Source of the DNA: an archaeon
GTDB lineage: Archaea; Nanobdellota; Nanobdellia; SCGC-AAA011-G17; ARS1178
Assembly: GCA_002688325.1 (NCBI GenBank)
Contig: NZCS01000006.1
Coordinates: forward strand, 1-46,020
Length of the DNA stretch: 46,020 nucleotides
Direction: 5' to 3'
Shown here: positions 7,508-16,348 of the stretch, piece after piece
Layout: each line of letters begins with the position of its first letter
Numbering within the stretch: position 1 is the stretch's first letter
Position numbers and translations under genes: made by a program
Notes under the pieces: model-generated
What the model was told of the DNA's origin: nothing
The model's database searches: none
What the model saw: only the letters and a program-made list of their open reading frames with translations

Positions 7508-8826
7508 ATAATTAATTTCTTACCATTAGCCATCATATGAACATTCTTACCTAAATCATAACCCATCTCACCACATAACTCAACCAAACCTTCTTTTTGT
7601 TCTTTATTTCCATGAGCAGGTATAACATTCAATGGTCTAGTCATTTCTATCAAATCTCTTAAATCTTCTTTAGAAGCATGACCAGATTGATGTATTCTTT
7701 TAAACAATCTAGCTCCTTTTTTCTTTAACTTACTTTCTAACTCTTCCCTATTTCTCACATTTATTGGACTTGGGATTGTCCTACAACTAAATACAACATG
7801 ATCTCCACCTTTAAATTTAAAAGGTAACTCATCATCAGCTAACCTAACTAACGTCGAACCAGGCTCACCCTGATTACCCGTACAAACAATCATATACTTG
7901 CCTCTATTTCTTTCAATAATCTGTAATTTCCTTCTCATCAAATTCTTAAAACCGATTACTTCAACACCCATCTTAACCAATTTCAATTTTTCTGCAGCAG
8001 TAACATATCTAAACAAACTTCTTCCTAACAAAACAACTTTTCTATCTAATCTTTTTCCAAATTCAACTATACTTTTCAACCTTGCAATCTGACTAGAAAA
8101 AGTAGTAACTACTATCCCTTTTCCATGATTCTCAGTACCAAATAAAACATCACCCAACATCTCCCTAGCAACTTTCTCACTAGGAGTCTTACCTTCAATC
8201 TGAGCATTAGTACTATCAACAATCAAAGCAAGAACATTCTCCTTCTCTAACTCCTTTAATCTCTTAAAATTAGGTTTTTTACCTAAAGTAGGATTATTAT
8301 CAAACTTAAAATCATTAGCATACAATACAACACCCTTAGGAGTATGAACAGCAATCATTACAGTCTGTAAAGTAGAATGTGTCATATTAATAAACTCTAT
8401 TTTAATATTATCAGAAACTTTAATAGAAGAATTCACATTCAAAACTTTAACTTTATTTCTTATTTTTATTTTTTTATCTTCCGCAATCCTATTTAATATC
8501 TCAATAGTATAAGGAGTTCCCATTATTGTTGCATTTTTATATCTTTTACTCATGTAAGGAACAGCAGCAGAATGATCTAAATGTGCATGTGTAATAGCTA
8601 TAGCTTTTACTTTATCTTTTAACTTATCTAATAATTTATCATTTGGGATTGCACCAATTTTCATCAATTCACTAGTATTTAACTTTTCTATTTCTTCTTC
8701 ATAACCAATTATTTTCTCTAAATGTATCCCCATATCTAGAATAACAACCTCATCACCAACTTTTATAGCAGTCATGTTCTTCCCAATCTCTGTGTATCCA
8801 CCAAGACAAAAAATCTCTATTTCCAT
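7504..8826 (-). CDS. rnj: Ribonuclease J (beta-CASP metallo-beta-lactamase)
   Basis: 5'-3' exoribonuclease for RNA turnover in archaea. The N-terminal metallo-beta-lactamase fold has the start GGYTEIGKNM, the zinc motif ITHAHLDHSAAVPY (~77-90) and downstream His/Asp motifs (NMTHSTLQTV, YANDFKFD). The beta-CASP domain has VVTTFSSQIARL and IVCTGNQGEPGS, and the C-terminus has the His motif NVIPAHGN. The 440-aa length matches euryarchaeal RNase J. It is monocistronic and convergent with the plus-strand gene at 7061-7507. Confidence 0.93.
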   Translation of the reverse strand: MEIEIFCLGGYTEIGKNMTAIKVGDEVVILDMGIHLEKIIGYEEEIEKLNTSELMKIGAIPNDKLLDKLKDKVKAIAITHAHLDHSAAVPYMSKRYKNATIMGTPYTIEILNRIAEDKKIKIRNKVKVLNVNSSIKVSDNIKIEFINMTHSTLQTVMIAVHTPKGVVLYANDFKFDNNPTLGKKPNFKRLKELEKENVLALIVDSTNAQIEGKTPSEKVAREMLGDVLFGTENHGKGIVVTTFSSQIARLKSIVEFGKRLDRKVVLLGRSLFRYVTAAEKLKLVKMGVEVIGFKNLMRRKLQIIERNRGKYMIVCTGNQGEPGSTLVRLADDELPFKFKGGDHVVFSCRTIPSPINVRNREELESKLKKKGARLFKRIHQSGHASKEDLRDLIEMTRPLNVIPAHGNKEQKEGLVELCGEMGYDLGKNVHMMANGKKLII

Positions 8827-8890
8827 TTATATATTTTAAAGTATATATTTCTTTAAAAAGCTTTAGTTTTCAGTTAGAATAGTAACAGAT

Positions 8891-9193
8891 TTAATCTAAT
8901 CTAGAATCATTATCAGAAAGAATTCTTTCAAGTTCTATTTTTCTACGTTCTTTTAAATCGTTTTCATCAGTTCCAGAAACACCATTCAAATCTAGTTCTC
9001 TAACAAGTTCTTCAGATAACATATTAGGATCTAATTGTTCTTCAATTTCACCACAAACAACACAATCTAAAACTCTTATATAAACTTCTCCTATTTTTTC
9101 ATTTCTTATTCTTATTACATCAGGATGATAATGTCCACATTGTGAAGGTATCTGTCCTGTAAAATAAGGTTTAGCTATAAATATATTTTCCAT
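8891..9193 (-). CDS. Small putative zinc-binding protein
   Basis: The 100-aa product has one CGHYH motif (~19-23) and a CVVC pair (~44-47), together a plausible treble-clef or zinc-ribbon site, followed by an acidic helical tail (ERRKIELERIL). I recognise no family. The 68-aa protein at 27640-27846 has a similar CxH...CxxC arrangement and acidic character. Upstream on the minus strand is TTTAACTG close to the start, the intergenic motif discussed in the findings. Confidence 0.6.
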   Translation of the reverse strand: MENIFIAKPYFTGQIPSQCGHYHPDVIRIRNEKIGEVYIRVLDCVVCGEIEEQLDPNMLSEELVRELDLNGVSGTDENDLKERRKIELERILSDNDSRLD

Positions 9194-9234
9194 ACTATAA
9201 ACAGTTAAATTTTCATTTAAAAACTTTTCTTTTT

Positions 9235-9450
9235 TCAGAATCCATAACCATCAATCAAAAATTTTGTACCTGCAAGAGCAAGCCAAGTAACTAACCCACC
9301 ATTAACCCCAATCATACCAGCAGTTATAGTATAATCTATCGCCTTAGTTAAATCATCTAAAGAAGTATCCAGAACATCACATTCAGAAGTTAAACTTCCT
9401 AAATCTCTTTGATCCTCTCCAAAATCAAATTCTAATTGTTTATATTCCAT
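9235..9450 (-). CDS. Small hypothetical protein with C-terminal hydrophobic segment
   Basis: The 71-aa product has an acidic N-terminal half and a C-terminal hydrophobic stretch (TITAGMIGVNGGLVTWLALAG), possibly one membrane helix. It follows the gene at 9453-9659 by 2 nt, so the two are likely one operon. No family is recognised. Confidence 0.5.
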   Translation of the reverse strand: MEYKQLEFDFGEDQRDLGSLTSECDVLDTSLDDLTKAIDYTITAGMIGVNGGLVTWLALAGTKFLIDGYGF

Positions 9451-9452
9451 TT

Positions 9453-9659
9453 TTAATCATAATTAACTAAAGATTTTTTATATCCAGTTAAATTATACAT
9501 AAATTTTTCAACTCTAGTAGCTTCTCTTCTTTCAGGACAAGGAAAACAACCAGTTTCTCGTTTTAACATCCTATGCCTTACTCTCTTTCCAAGTTCCTTA
9601 CATGCATCTTCTAAACTAACTCTATTTTCTAAACCCATTTTATCATCTTCTAATACCAT
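9453..9659 (-). CDS. Small basic hypothetical protein
   Basis: The 68-aa product is Arg/Lys-rich in the middle (ELGKRVRHRMLKRETG) with a CFPCP pair. The start could be the ATG at 9659 or an internal ATG at residue 8 (MGLENR). It is adjacent to the gene at 9235-9450. No family is recognised. Confidence 0.5.
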   Translation of the reverse strand: MVLEDDKMGLENRVSLEDACKELGKRVRHRMLKRETGCFPCPERREATRVEKFMYNLTGYKKSLVNYD

Positions 9660-9674
9660 TTTAACAACTAAAAT

Positions 9675-10028
9675 TCATTTCAATTTAAATACTTTTAGAT
9701 ACTTCTTCTCATCCAACCAAATAACAAACAAACCAACTATATAACCTAACAATCCACCAAAAACAACATCAGAAGGATAATGCATTCCTAAATAAACTCT
9801 ACTAAACAAAGTTAAAAAAGCAAACACAATCAAAAACACTTTCAATTTCTTATACCTACCAAATATAACCAAACCTAAAAAGGCCATAAAAGAATGTCCA
9901 GAAGGAAAACTACTATTCAACCAAACCTTACCCATCTGCCTAACCCCATCTAAAACTAAAAAAGGTCTTTCCCTAAAAAACACACCTTTCATAATAAAAT
10001 CTATCAAAAAAAACCTTAAAAAAAACAC
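9675..10028 (-). pseudogene. PAP2 phosphatase, C-terminal part (catalytic; frameshifted from 9973-10203)
   Basis: This frame holds the full PAP2 signature: K-x6-RP (KGVFFRERP), PSGH (FPSGHSF) and SR-x5-H-x3-D (SRVYLGMHYPSD), with membrane helices between. Such enzymes remove phosphate from lipid phosphates such as polyprenyl diphosphate. Its apparent start lies within the upstream frame. Deleting one T from either of two T8 runs (minus strand, about 9999-10029) joins it to the 9973-10203 frame as one 175-aa protein of normal PAP2 length. Because every motif is intact, a sequencing indel or slippage is at least as likely as a dead gene. Confidence 0.8.
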
Positions 10029-10203
10029 CTAAAACAAACAATACTACTAATTTTTTACCATTTTTCTTATCCAAAAACAAACTCAACAAACCAATTATAA
10101 TAAACAAAACTCCAAATTCACCCAAATAACTAACTAGTAACATTAACCAATCTAACAAAACATTCCTTATCCCATTTATCAAATAAAATAATTCTAAATC
10201 CAT
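9973..10203 (-). pseudogene. PAP2 phosphatase, N-terminal part (see 9675-10028)
   Basis: It starts with ATG at 10203 (MDLELFYLINGIRN, a typical PAP2 N-terminus), then two membrane helices. It runs out of frame after the homopolymer-rich stretch and ends as ...RFYYERCVF. It overlaps the end of the cation exchanger gene by 10 nt, which supports a real start there. With the next frame it makes a complete PAP2 protein. Confidence 0.75.
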
Positions 10204-11141
10204 TTTACACCACTAAAATAAAATTGTACAATTAAAAATAACACATAAAATATTATCAAACTTATACCTTCAAACAATCCTAATTCTTTATTATTAACAA
10301 AAATTAAAAACAAAAATCCAATAACTAACATAAAAATAGCACTCAAAATAAAACTACTTAAAACAACACTTATAGGAAATATCAAAGCAGTCACACCTAA
10401 AACTAAAGTTGAATTAACAATATTACTCCCAATTATATTACCCAAACTCATTTCTTCTTTACCTTTTAAAATAGCCACAGTTCCAAACACCAATTCAGGT
10501 AAAGAAGTTCCTAAAGCAACCAAAAATAAACCAATTATTAAAGGAGATAATAAGAAATCCATAGATAACAAAGTTCCATATTTAACAACATAATTAGAAC
10601 TCAAAAACAATAAGACTAAACTAAAAATAAATACAAAAACACTCAAAACTATCTCAGGTCTTTTTATTTTATTCTCTAAAACTTGCTTAAATTTCTTTCT
10701 TGTTTTCAAAATTTTCCAAATATAAAACACAAATACAACCACTAAGATTAAACCATCAACTCTTCCTAAAACTCCATCAACTAATAACACTAAAGGCAAT
10801 AACAATATTAAAAACATATTAAAAACATCTTTCTTAATCTCATCTCTTTTTATCTTAATACCTCTACTTAAAACAATCCCAATACCAACAACTAAACTTA
10901 TATTAACAATATTACTTCCAATAACATTACCTAATGACAAAGCAGTATTCTTAGCTAAAGCAGAAGAAATACCAACAAACAACTCAGGAATACTTGTAGC
11001 AAATGCCATTAAAACAAAACCAATTAAAAAACCACTAACTTTCAAATAAGAAGCAATTTTTGTTAAAGATTTAACTAAAAACACACCACTTATAACTAAA
11101 ACTAAACAACTTACTAAAAATATTCCTAAATTTATTAACAT
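10194..11141 (-). CDS. Ca2+/Na+ (cation) antiporter, CaCA family
   Basis: 315 aa, about ten membrane helices in two inverted repeats. The alpha repeats are clear: FATSIPELFVGISSALA..LSLGNVIGSN and ALGTSLPELVFGTV..MSLGNIIGSN, with the ion-binding Glu of each PEL motif. This is the YrbG/NCX_Mj type, exchanging Ca2+ for Na+ or H+ across the cell membrane. It is in the same operon as the Fic gene (1 nt apart) and PAP2, with the P-type ATPase just upstream, so two calcium-type transporters sit together. Confidence 0.92.
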   Translation of the reverse strand: MLINLGIFLVSCLVLVISGVFLVKSLTKIASYLKVSGFLIGFVLMAFATSIPELFVGISSALAKNTALSLGNVIGSNIVNISLVVGIGIVLSRGIKIKRDEIKKDVFNMFLILLLPLVLLVDGVLGRVDGLILVVVFVFYIWKILKTRKKFKQVLENKIKRPEIVLSVFVFIFSLVLLFLSSNYVVKYGTLLSMDFLLSPLIIGLFLVALGTSLPELVFGTVAILKGKEEMSLGNIIGSNIVNSTLVLGVTALIFPISVVLSSFILSAIFMLVIGFLFLIFVNNKELGLFEGISLIIFYVLFLIVQFYFSGVKWI

Positions 11142-11142
11142 C

Positions 11143-11991
11143 TTACCTCTTTTTTATTCTATTCTTATGAACACTTAAATATCTTCTTATAAAATACTTT
11201 ACAAAACCCTCTTCATCTCTCTCCAAAGCCGTATAATAAGACTTTCTTTTCTTATATTCAATAATCAACATAGGATAACCATTCCACCACAATAACCAAT
11301 TTATTAATAATCTTCCAACTCTTCCATTACCATCTCCAAAAGGATGTATTTTTTCAAACCTATAATGCAATCTAGCACTTAATTCAACTGGATTTATTTT
11401 TTCATAATCAAACAAGCCATCCATTAATTTTTTAACATTTTGCCAATCTACTGCTTTATAATTTCCAACACTTACTCCATATTCTCTAAATTTACCAGCA
11501 ATATCTTTTTTAGTATCCTTAAAAATTTTAAAATGCCAATCTAACAACAATTTATCATCTAATTTTCTCTTCTTATTGATCATATCTAAAAAAACACTAT
11601 AATGTGCTTCTGTTTCCTTAATATCATATAAGAATTTATTTGGTGCAATTTTATCATTAACAATCTCTCTTGTTTCTTCTAAAGTAATCTTACTTCCTTC
11701 AATAGCATTAGTATTATATGTAAAGGCAACCCCTATTCTTTTTTTCTCTTTTTCTTTAACAGTTTCAGGTAATTTTTTCCATTCTTTTTGAAAATTTTTC
11801 TTTATTTCTTCTAACTTATTATAAATATCTTTTTTTCTTTCTTTTTCTAAATCTTTTTTAATATCTTCTATATTATCAGGAATTTTTTTACCCAAATATT
11901 TATCTTTAGTTACAACCTTACCTTTTACTCTAAAACTATCTCTTAAATAAAAATAACTTTTTTGTCCTTTCTTTCTCTTAATAACTCTCAC
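11143..11991 (-). CDS. Fic/DOC family protein (AMPylase-type), self-inhibited class
   Basis: 282 aa. The Fic motif HPFGDGNGRVGR is complete at residues 216-227 (catalytic His216). An inhibitory (S/T)xxxE(G/N) motif, TNAIEG, lies at 94-99 in the N-terminal helical part, as in class II Fic proteins, where the Glu blocks productive ATP binding. The first ~40 residues (basic, ending KYLGKKIP) are a common archaeal addition. The product probably transfers AMP to a protein hydroxyl; the target is unknown. The start is GTG at 11991. A second, unrelated-looking Fic gene lies at 20005-21252. Confidence 0.9.
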   Translation of the reverse strand: MRVIKRKKGQKSYFYLRDSFRVKGKVVTKDKYLGKKIPDNIEDIKKDLEKERKKDIYNKLEEIKKNFQKEWKKLPETVKEKEKKRIGVAFTYNTNAIEGSKITLEETREIVNDKIAPNKFLYDIKETEAHYSVFLDMINKKRKLDDKLLLDWHFKIFKDTKKDIAGKFREYGVSVGNYKAVDWQNVKKLMDGLFDYEKINPVELSARLHYRFEKIHPFGDGNGRVGRLLINWLLWWNGYPMLIIEYKKRKSYYTALERDEEGFVKYFIRRYLSVHKNRIKKR

Positions 11992-12051
11992 AAGAATAAA
12001 TTACCCTTACACTTATTTAAACTTTTCTATTTTAAGATTTTTGTAGGGGTA

Positions 12052-14562
12052 CTATTTCTTCAACAACTTCCAAACTTCAAAATAAACAAAACCTACACTT
12101 CCCAATAAAATTACTTTAACCCAATCTAAAACACCTAAAGGAACTAAACTAAAATAACTTCCAATAAAAGTATACAACAATACTACATGTAATAAAACTG
12201 AAAATAACACAGCATAAACTAAAAACTTATTACTAAACAAACCAATCTTAAACACACTTTTTTCTGATCTACAACTAAATACTAAAAATAATTCATAAAA
12301 AATAACAACACTCAAAGCCATAGTTCTTGCTTTATCTAAATTACCAATTTCTAATAAAAACGCACCCATAGTAACTAAAAAACCCAATATCCCAGCAATA
12401 ATAATAAATTTAGTAATTCCCTTAAAAATACTTTCATTTTTATCTCTAGGTTTTCTATTCATAACATTTTCTCCTTTCTCAGCACTTAAAGCTAAAGCAG
12501 GAAAACTATCTCCTAACAAATTAATCCATAAAATATGTAAAGGTAACAAAGGCAAAGGTAATCTAAAAATAATAGAAAATAATATTACAGCAATCTCATC
12601 AAAATTAGAACTTAACAAATATTTCAAAAATTTCTTTATATTATCATAAACAATTCTTCCTTCCCTAATAGCACCAACAATACTAACAAAATTATCATCA
12701 ACTAATACTACATCACTACTTTCCCTAGCCACATCAGTACCTTTCAAATTCATTGCTATACCAACATCAGCCCTTTTCAAAGCAGGAGCATCATTAACTC
12801 CATCTCCAGTCATAGCAACAACATTATCTTTCTGAAATGCTTCTAAAATCTTAACTTTATGTTCAGGATCAACCCTTGCAAATATCTTAAAATCTTTAAT
12901 ATCTCCATCCATATCTTTCCCTTCTATAACTTTTCCTTCAATACCAACTTCCTTAGCAACAGCCATAGCAGTTAACTTATGATCTCCAGTAACCATTATA
13001 ACATCTATACCCGCATTCTTAGCTACTTTAATCGCTTCCTTAACACCTTTCCTAGCTCTATCTAACATCCCACCTAAACCAACAAAGATTACCTTACCTC
13101 TTTTCTTATAAGCAAAACCCAAAACCCTCAAACCTCTAGAAGCCATATCATTATTTTTTTCTATCAACAAATTCTTACCAGCTTCCCCTAATCTCCTAAC
13201 TTTATTATTAATCACTGTATATTCGCTCATAGCAATTATTTTTTCAGGAGCTCCTTTAATATACCATATATTTTCTCCTTTAATTAAATGCTTAGTCCCC
13301 ATATATTTTTTCTTAGAACTAAAAGGAAGCTCATCAATTCTTTCTAATTTTTTCATACCTCCTTTTTTAGCCATGACTAACAAAGCTAATTCAGTAGGAT
13401 CTCCTAATTTAACATCCAAAACAGAATTATTACAAGAAGCAGCAATTTCTAACAATTTTTTATTAGGCTCTATTATTTTCTTATCATAATAAAACTCACC
13501 ATTTAAATCATAAACTTCTCCTTCAACATCAATTCTCTTATTATCATAATACAATTCAGAAATAGTTAACTCATTTCTTGTCAAAGTTCCTGTTTTATCT
13601 GTAAATATTACCTGAACACTTCCTAATGTTTCTACACTATGTAATTTCCTAATCAATGCTTTCTTCTTTAACATTCTCTGAATACCAAAAGCTAATGTAA
13701 TAGTTACAACAGCAGGTAAACCTTCAGGAATCGCAGAAACAGCTAACGCTAAAGCAGATAAAAATGCATCTACATAACTTAAACCAGTAAAAATTCCTAA
13801 ACCAACAATAACTAAAACAACCAAACCAACAATAATACTCAACCATTTCCCTAATTCTTTTAATCTAATTTGCAATGGAGTTTTTTCATCTCTAACATCT
13901 TGAACTAATTCAGCTAACTTACCTATTTCAGTATCCATTCCAGTTCTAACAACAACACCTCTTCCTCTTCCTTCAACAACATTAGTACCAGAAAACAACA
14001 TGTTTATCTGTTCTGCTAAAACAACTCTATTTTTAATCACTCTACTATTCTTATCAACAGGTAAACTTTCCCCAGTTAATAATGACTCATCAACTTTCAA
14101 TTCATTAGTATTAAAAATCCTACAATCAGCACTAACCTTGTCTCCTTCTTCAAATAAAATAACATCTCCCTTAACTAGTTCCTTACTCAAAATTACTTGT
14201 TCTTTTTTATCTCTAATAACTTTAACATTCAAACTACTCGATTTCTTTAACAATTCAACTGCTCTTTCTACTTTAAATTCTTGAAAAAAACCAAAACCAG
14301 CATTTAATATCAAAATAGCTCCAATAACAATTGCATCAACATAATGTCCTAAAAATAAACTAATCAAAACAGCAACAAACAATATTAAAACTAAAATATC
14401 CTTAAACTGTCTAAAAAAAATCATAAAATAATTCTTCTTTTTCTCTTCTATTTCATTAAAACCATATTTTTCTATTCTCTTAATTACTTCCTTCTCACTT
14501 AAACCTTCTTCACTACTTTCTACTCTTTCAAAAACCTCTTCTTTTTTTAAATTATATTCCAT
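12052..14562 (-). CDS. P-type Ca2+-transporting ATPase (P2 type)
   Basis: 836 aa with the order actuator domain (TGES, 163-166), M4 IPEGLP (278-283), phosphorylation site DKTGTLT (Asp322), nucleotide-binding domain, and hinge TGDGVNDAPAL. The M4 Glu of PEGL, the M5 segment NFDEIAV and M6 NLLGDSFP (Asn and Asp present; the Thr of SERCA is Gly) fit Ca2+ transport, as in SERCA/PMCA-like prokaryotic pumps, though some Na+ or Mn2+ pumps look alike. Five or six C-terminal helices follow. It expels calcium at ATP cost. A 90-nt gap upstream carries two hairpin repeats. Confidence 0.92.
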   Translation of the reverse strand: MEYNLKKEEVFERVESSEEGLSEKEVIKRIEKYGFNEIEEKKKNYFMIFFRQFKDILVLILFVAVLISLFLGHYVDAIVIGAILILNAGFGFFQEFKVERAVELLKKSSSLNVKVIRDKKEQVILSKELVKGDVILFEEGDKVSADCRIFNTNELKVDESLLTGESLPVDKNSRVIKNRVVLAEQINMLFSGTNVVEGRGRGVVVRTGMDTEIGKLAELVQDVRDEKTPLQIRLKELGKWLSIIVGLVVLVIVGLGIFTGLSYVDAFLSALALAVSAIPEGLPAVVTITLAFGIQRMLKKKALIRKLHSVETLGSVQVIFTDKTGTLTRNELTISELYYDNKRIDVEGEVYDLNGEFYYDKKIIEPNKKLLEIAASCNNSVLDVKLGDPTELALLVMAKKGGMKKLERIDELPFSSKKKYMGTKHLIKGENIWYIKGAPEKIIAMSEYTVINNKVRRLGEAGKNLLIEKNNDMASRGLRVLGFAYKKRGKVIFVGLGGMLDRARKGVKEAIKVAKNAGIDVIMVTGDHKLTAMAVAKEVGIEGKVIEGKDMDGDIKDFKIFARVDPEHKVKILEAFQKDNVVAMTGDGVNDAPALKRADVGIAMNLKGTDVARESSDVVLVDDNFVSIVGAIREGRIVYDNIKKFLKYLLSSNFDEIAVILFSIIFRLPLPLLPLHILWINLLGDSFPALALSAEKGENVMNRKPRDKNESIFKGITKFIIIAGILGFLVTMGAFLLEIGNLDKARTMALSVVIFYELFLVFSCRSEKSVFKIGLFSNKFLVYAVLFSVLLHVVLLYTFIGSYFSLVPLGVLDWVKVILLGSVGFVYFEVWKLLKK

Positions 14563-14599
14563 TTTCCTCTTTTTTTGGTTAAGCTTTTTCCTTTTTCGT

Positions 14600-14622
14600 G
14601 AACGTTTTTCCTAAAAAGGTTC
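14600..14622 (-). repeat. Hairpin repeat, divergent copy
   Basis: On the minus strand GAAC-C-TTTTT, loop AGG, AAAAA-C-GTTC forms a 9-bp stem with one C-C mismatch. It is like the hairpin in the tRNA-Tyr intron and directly precedes the copy at 14620-14656. Confidence 0.5.
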
Positions 14623-14656
14623 TTTTTTGCTTAATCTTTTTTTCTAAAAAAGGTTA
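14620..14656 (-). repeat. Dispersed 37-bp hairpin repeat, copy A
   Basis: This 37-bp segment is nearly identical (about 35 of 37) to 38571-38607. Reading the minus strand it is TAACC-T6-A.., an A-run, then GATTAAGC-A6-G. It overlaps the stop codon of the MEMO-like gene and precedes the P-type ATPase. The hairpin plus U-run could also act as a terminator or RNA stability element. Confidence 0.7.
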
Positions 14657-15487
14657 CTCGAAGACTAAACTTCCATAACCCACAAATTTTTCATAATCTT
14701 CATTAACATCTCCTGAACTATAATGATGTAATAATTTACCTTTTGATTTAACAGCTTCCATTCCAATTATTATCGCATCTCCACCTTTAATATTCTTATC
14801 TTTTTTAAAATCAAAAAATTCTTTACTTTTTAAATCACATATCAATTTCATTCCTTTTTTATCCATATCATAAACACTTTCTTTTAAATTATGTTCAAAA
14901 GGTTTATAATTTTCATTTACATCACTAAAATTAGAACTAATTATTACTATTATATCTTTAAAACTTCCTAAAACTTCTCCAAATTTTTTCAATTCTTCAT
15001 AATCCTCACAATTTATCAAAATAGGTAAAATTCTTAATTCTTTTAACTTATCCTTATTAACAAACTGCAAAAAAGGTAACTGAACTTCTATACAACTTTC
15101 TCTTATTTGTACTTCCTCATCTACTTTTAATTCAGATTTCTCCATTAATTTATTTGCTAATTCAACATCAACTCTTACAGAACCAAAAACACTTTCCCAA
15201 TTTTCCAAAGAACAAGCAAACTTTCTTCCTAACTTTTTACTATTTACACCTAAAATAACATAAGTTTTACTAAATTCAGCTTCAGCTATCTCTTTATAAC
15301 TCCAGGCCATACCTCCACCAGATAATTTATACTTATCATTAGGAGTTATTATCCCTTTTATTTTTTTATGTCTCTTAATTGGTAAATCTCCAGGACCAAA
15401 TCTAGAAGTAAAACATCTATTTATTTCCTCATCTAACTTCTCAAAATCAGCTTCATAATAATCACCTTCAAAAATATTCTTTCTCAT
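14654..15487 (-). CDS. MEMO-like protein lacking the metal-ligand residues
   Basis: The 277-aa length and motif order match the MEMO1/AMMECR1-neighbour family (DODA-like fold), and the gene lies just downstream of rps2, the usual archaeal MEMO position. Yet each conserved metal or active-site motif is changed: PHAGY is PNDKY (49-53), GPNHT is GVNSK (80-84), EHSIEVQ is ESCIEVQ (130-136), DFMHY-like is NFSDV (186-190), and the TMCG cysteine motif near the end is GGDA. The hydrophobic framework (IEVQLPFLQF, GYGSLVF) is kept. I infer a folded protein without the ancestral metal site. Motif comparisons are from memory of the family. Confidence 0.75.
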   Translation of the reverse strand: MRKNIFEGDYYEADFEKLDEEINRCFTSRFGPGDLPIKRHKKIKGIITPNDKYKLSGGGMAWSYKEIAEAEFSKTYVILGVNSKKLGRKFACSLENWESVFGSVRVDVELANKLMEKSELKVDEEVQIRESCIEVQLPFLQFVNKDKLKELRILPILINCEDYEELKKFGEVLGSFKDIIVIISSNFSDVNENYKPFEHNLKESVYDMDKKGMKLICDLKSKEFFDFKKDKNIKGGDAIIIGMEAVKSKGKLLHHYSSGDVNEDYEKFVGYGSLVFE

Positions 15488-15647
15488 CTAATAAAGAATT
15501 ATGAGTAAATATAAAAATTTAACTGAAATTGATGTCCGAAGCTTGAAACTCAAAAATCCGAAAACTAATGAACTCCAAATTGCTCCATCAATTCCATATA
15601 TAAACAGTCTTTATTATTTTTAAACCTATCTCAAAAAATATAGAAAA
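15488..15647. other. Intergenic stretch, nothing assigned
   Basis: 160 nt between rps2 and the MEMO-like gene. It holds a TTTAACTG motif (~15511), two TCCGAA words in a slightly GC-richer patch (15535-15600) and AT-rich flanks. No convincing C/D-box, ORF or hairpin was found. Confidence 0.4.
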
Positions 15648-16247
15648 TTATTCAACTATAAACTCTTCCATCTTACCTTTAAAATCTTTATCAGCTTTAA
15701 TCATCCCTGTTCTTTTCAAATATTCTCTAGCTAATATCCAAAATACCAACCCCAAACTTTTCTTACCTTTATTATTACAAGGAACAACTAAATCCACATA
15801 ATTAGCCTCATTATTTGTATCACACAAAGCAATTATAGGAACTCCAACCTTAATTGCATCTCTAATAGCATTTCTATCAGGCCAAGGATCAACAACAATC
15901 ATTAATTTAATCTCAATAAAGTTTTCTAATTGAGAATTTGTTAATATACCTGGAGGGTATCTCCCATTTATCACTCTAATCCCAGTCATTTTAGAAAATA
16001 ATTCAGCAGCTTTCCATCCATTCTCTCTTCTACACACAACTAAAATTTCTTCTGGTTTATATTTACTCATTGCACCACTAGCTAAATCAATCCTTTTATT
16101 GATTTCTTGAATATTTAACACAGCTAAACCATCTGGTCTAACCTTGTAAATAAAAGATTCCATATACTTATTTCTAAATTTAGTACCTATATGAAGTCCT
16201 ACTTTCAAATAATCCTCCAATGGAACTAAAAATTGATCTTCAACCAT
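15648..16247 (-). CDS. rps2: 30S ribosomal protein uS2
   Basis: 199 aa, typical archaeal uS2: YLKVGLHIGTKF near the start, NIQEINKRI, LVVCRRENGWKAA, GRYPPGILTNSQ, VVDPWPDRNAIRDA, and IIALCDTNN for the conserved late segment. It binds the small-subunit head/body junction near uS5 and uS8. In many archaea the order is rpoN-rpoK-eno-rps2-memo. Here rpoK and eno lie 8 kb away and only rps2-memo stay together. The upstream gap holds the palindrome TTTAACTGTTAAA at 16320-16332. Confidence 0.96.
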   Translation of the reverse strand: MVEDQFLVPLEDYLKVGLHIGTKFRNKYMESFIYKVRPDGLAVLNIQEINKRIDLASGAMSKYKPEEILVVCRRENGWKAAELFSKMTGIRVINGRYPPGILTNSQLENFIEIKLMIVVDPWPDRNAIRDAIKVGVPIIALCDTNNEANYVDLVVPCNNKGKKSLGLVFWILAREYLKRTGMIKADKDFKGKMEEFIVE

Positions 16248-16348
16248 CCTAATAAAAATGAAAGAACCCTTTTTAAAACTTTTTATTTTAGAATTTAGTT
16301 ATTCAGTTAGAAATTTTAATTTAACTGTTAAAAAATAATATTAAGATT

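Noticed and set aside
15488-15647. A C/D-box guide RNA in the uS2-MEMO gap
   Set aside because: TTGATGT and TAATGAA resemble C/C' boxes, but no proper CTGA D box or K-turn pairing is present.
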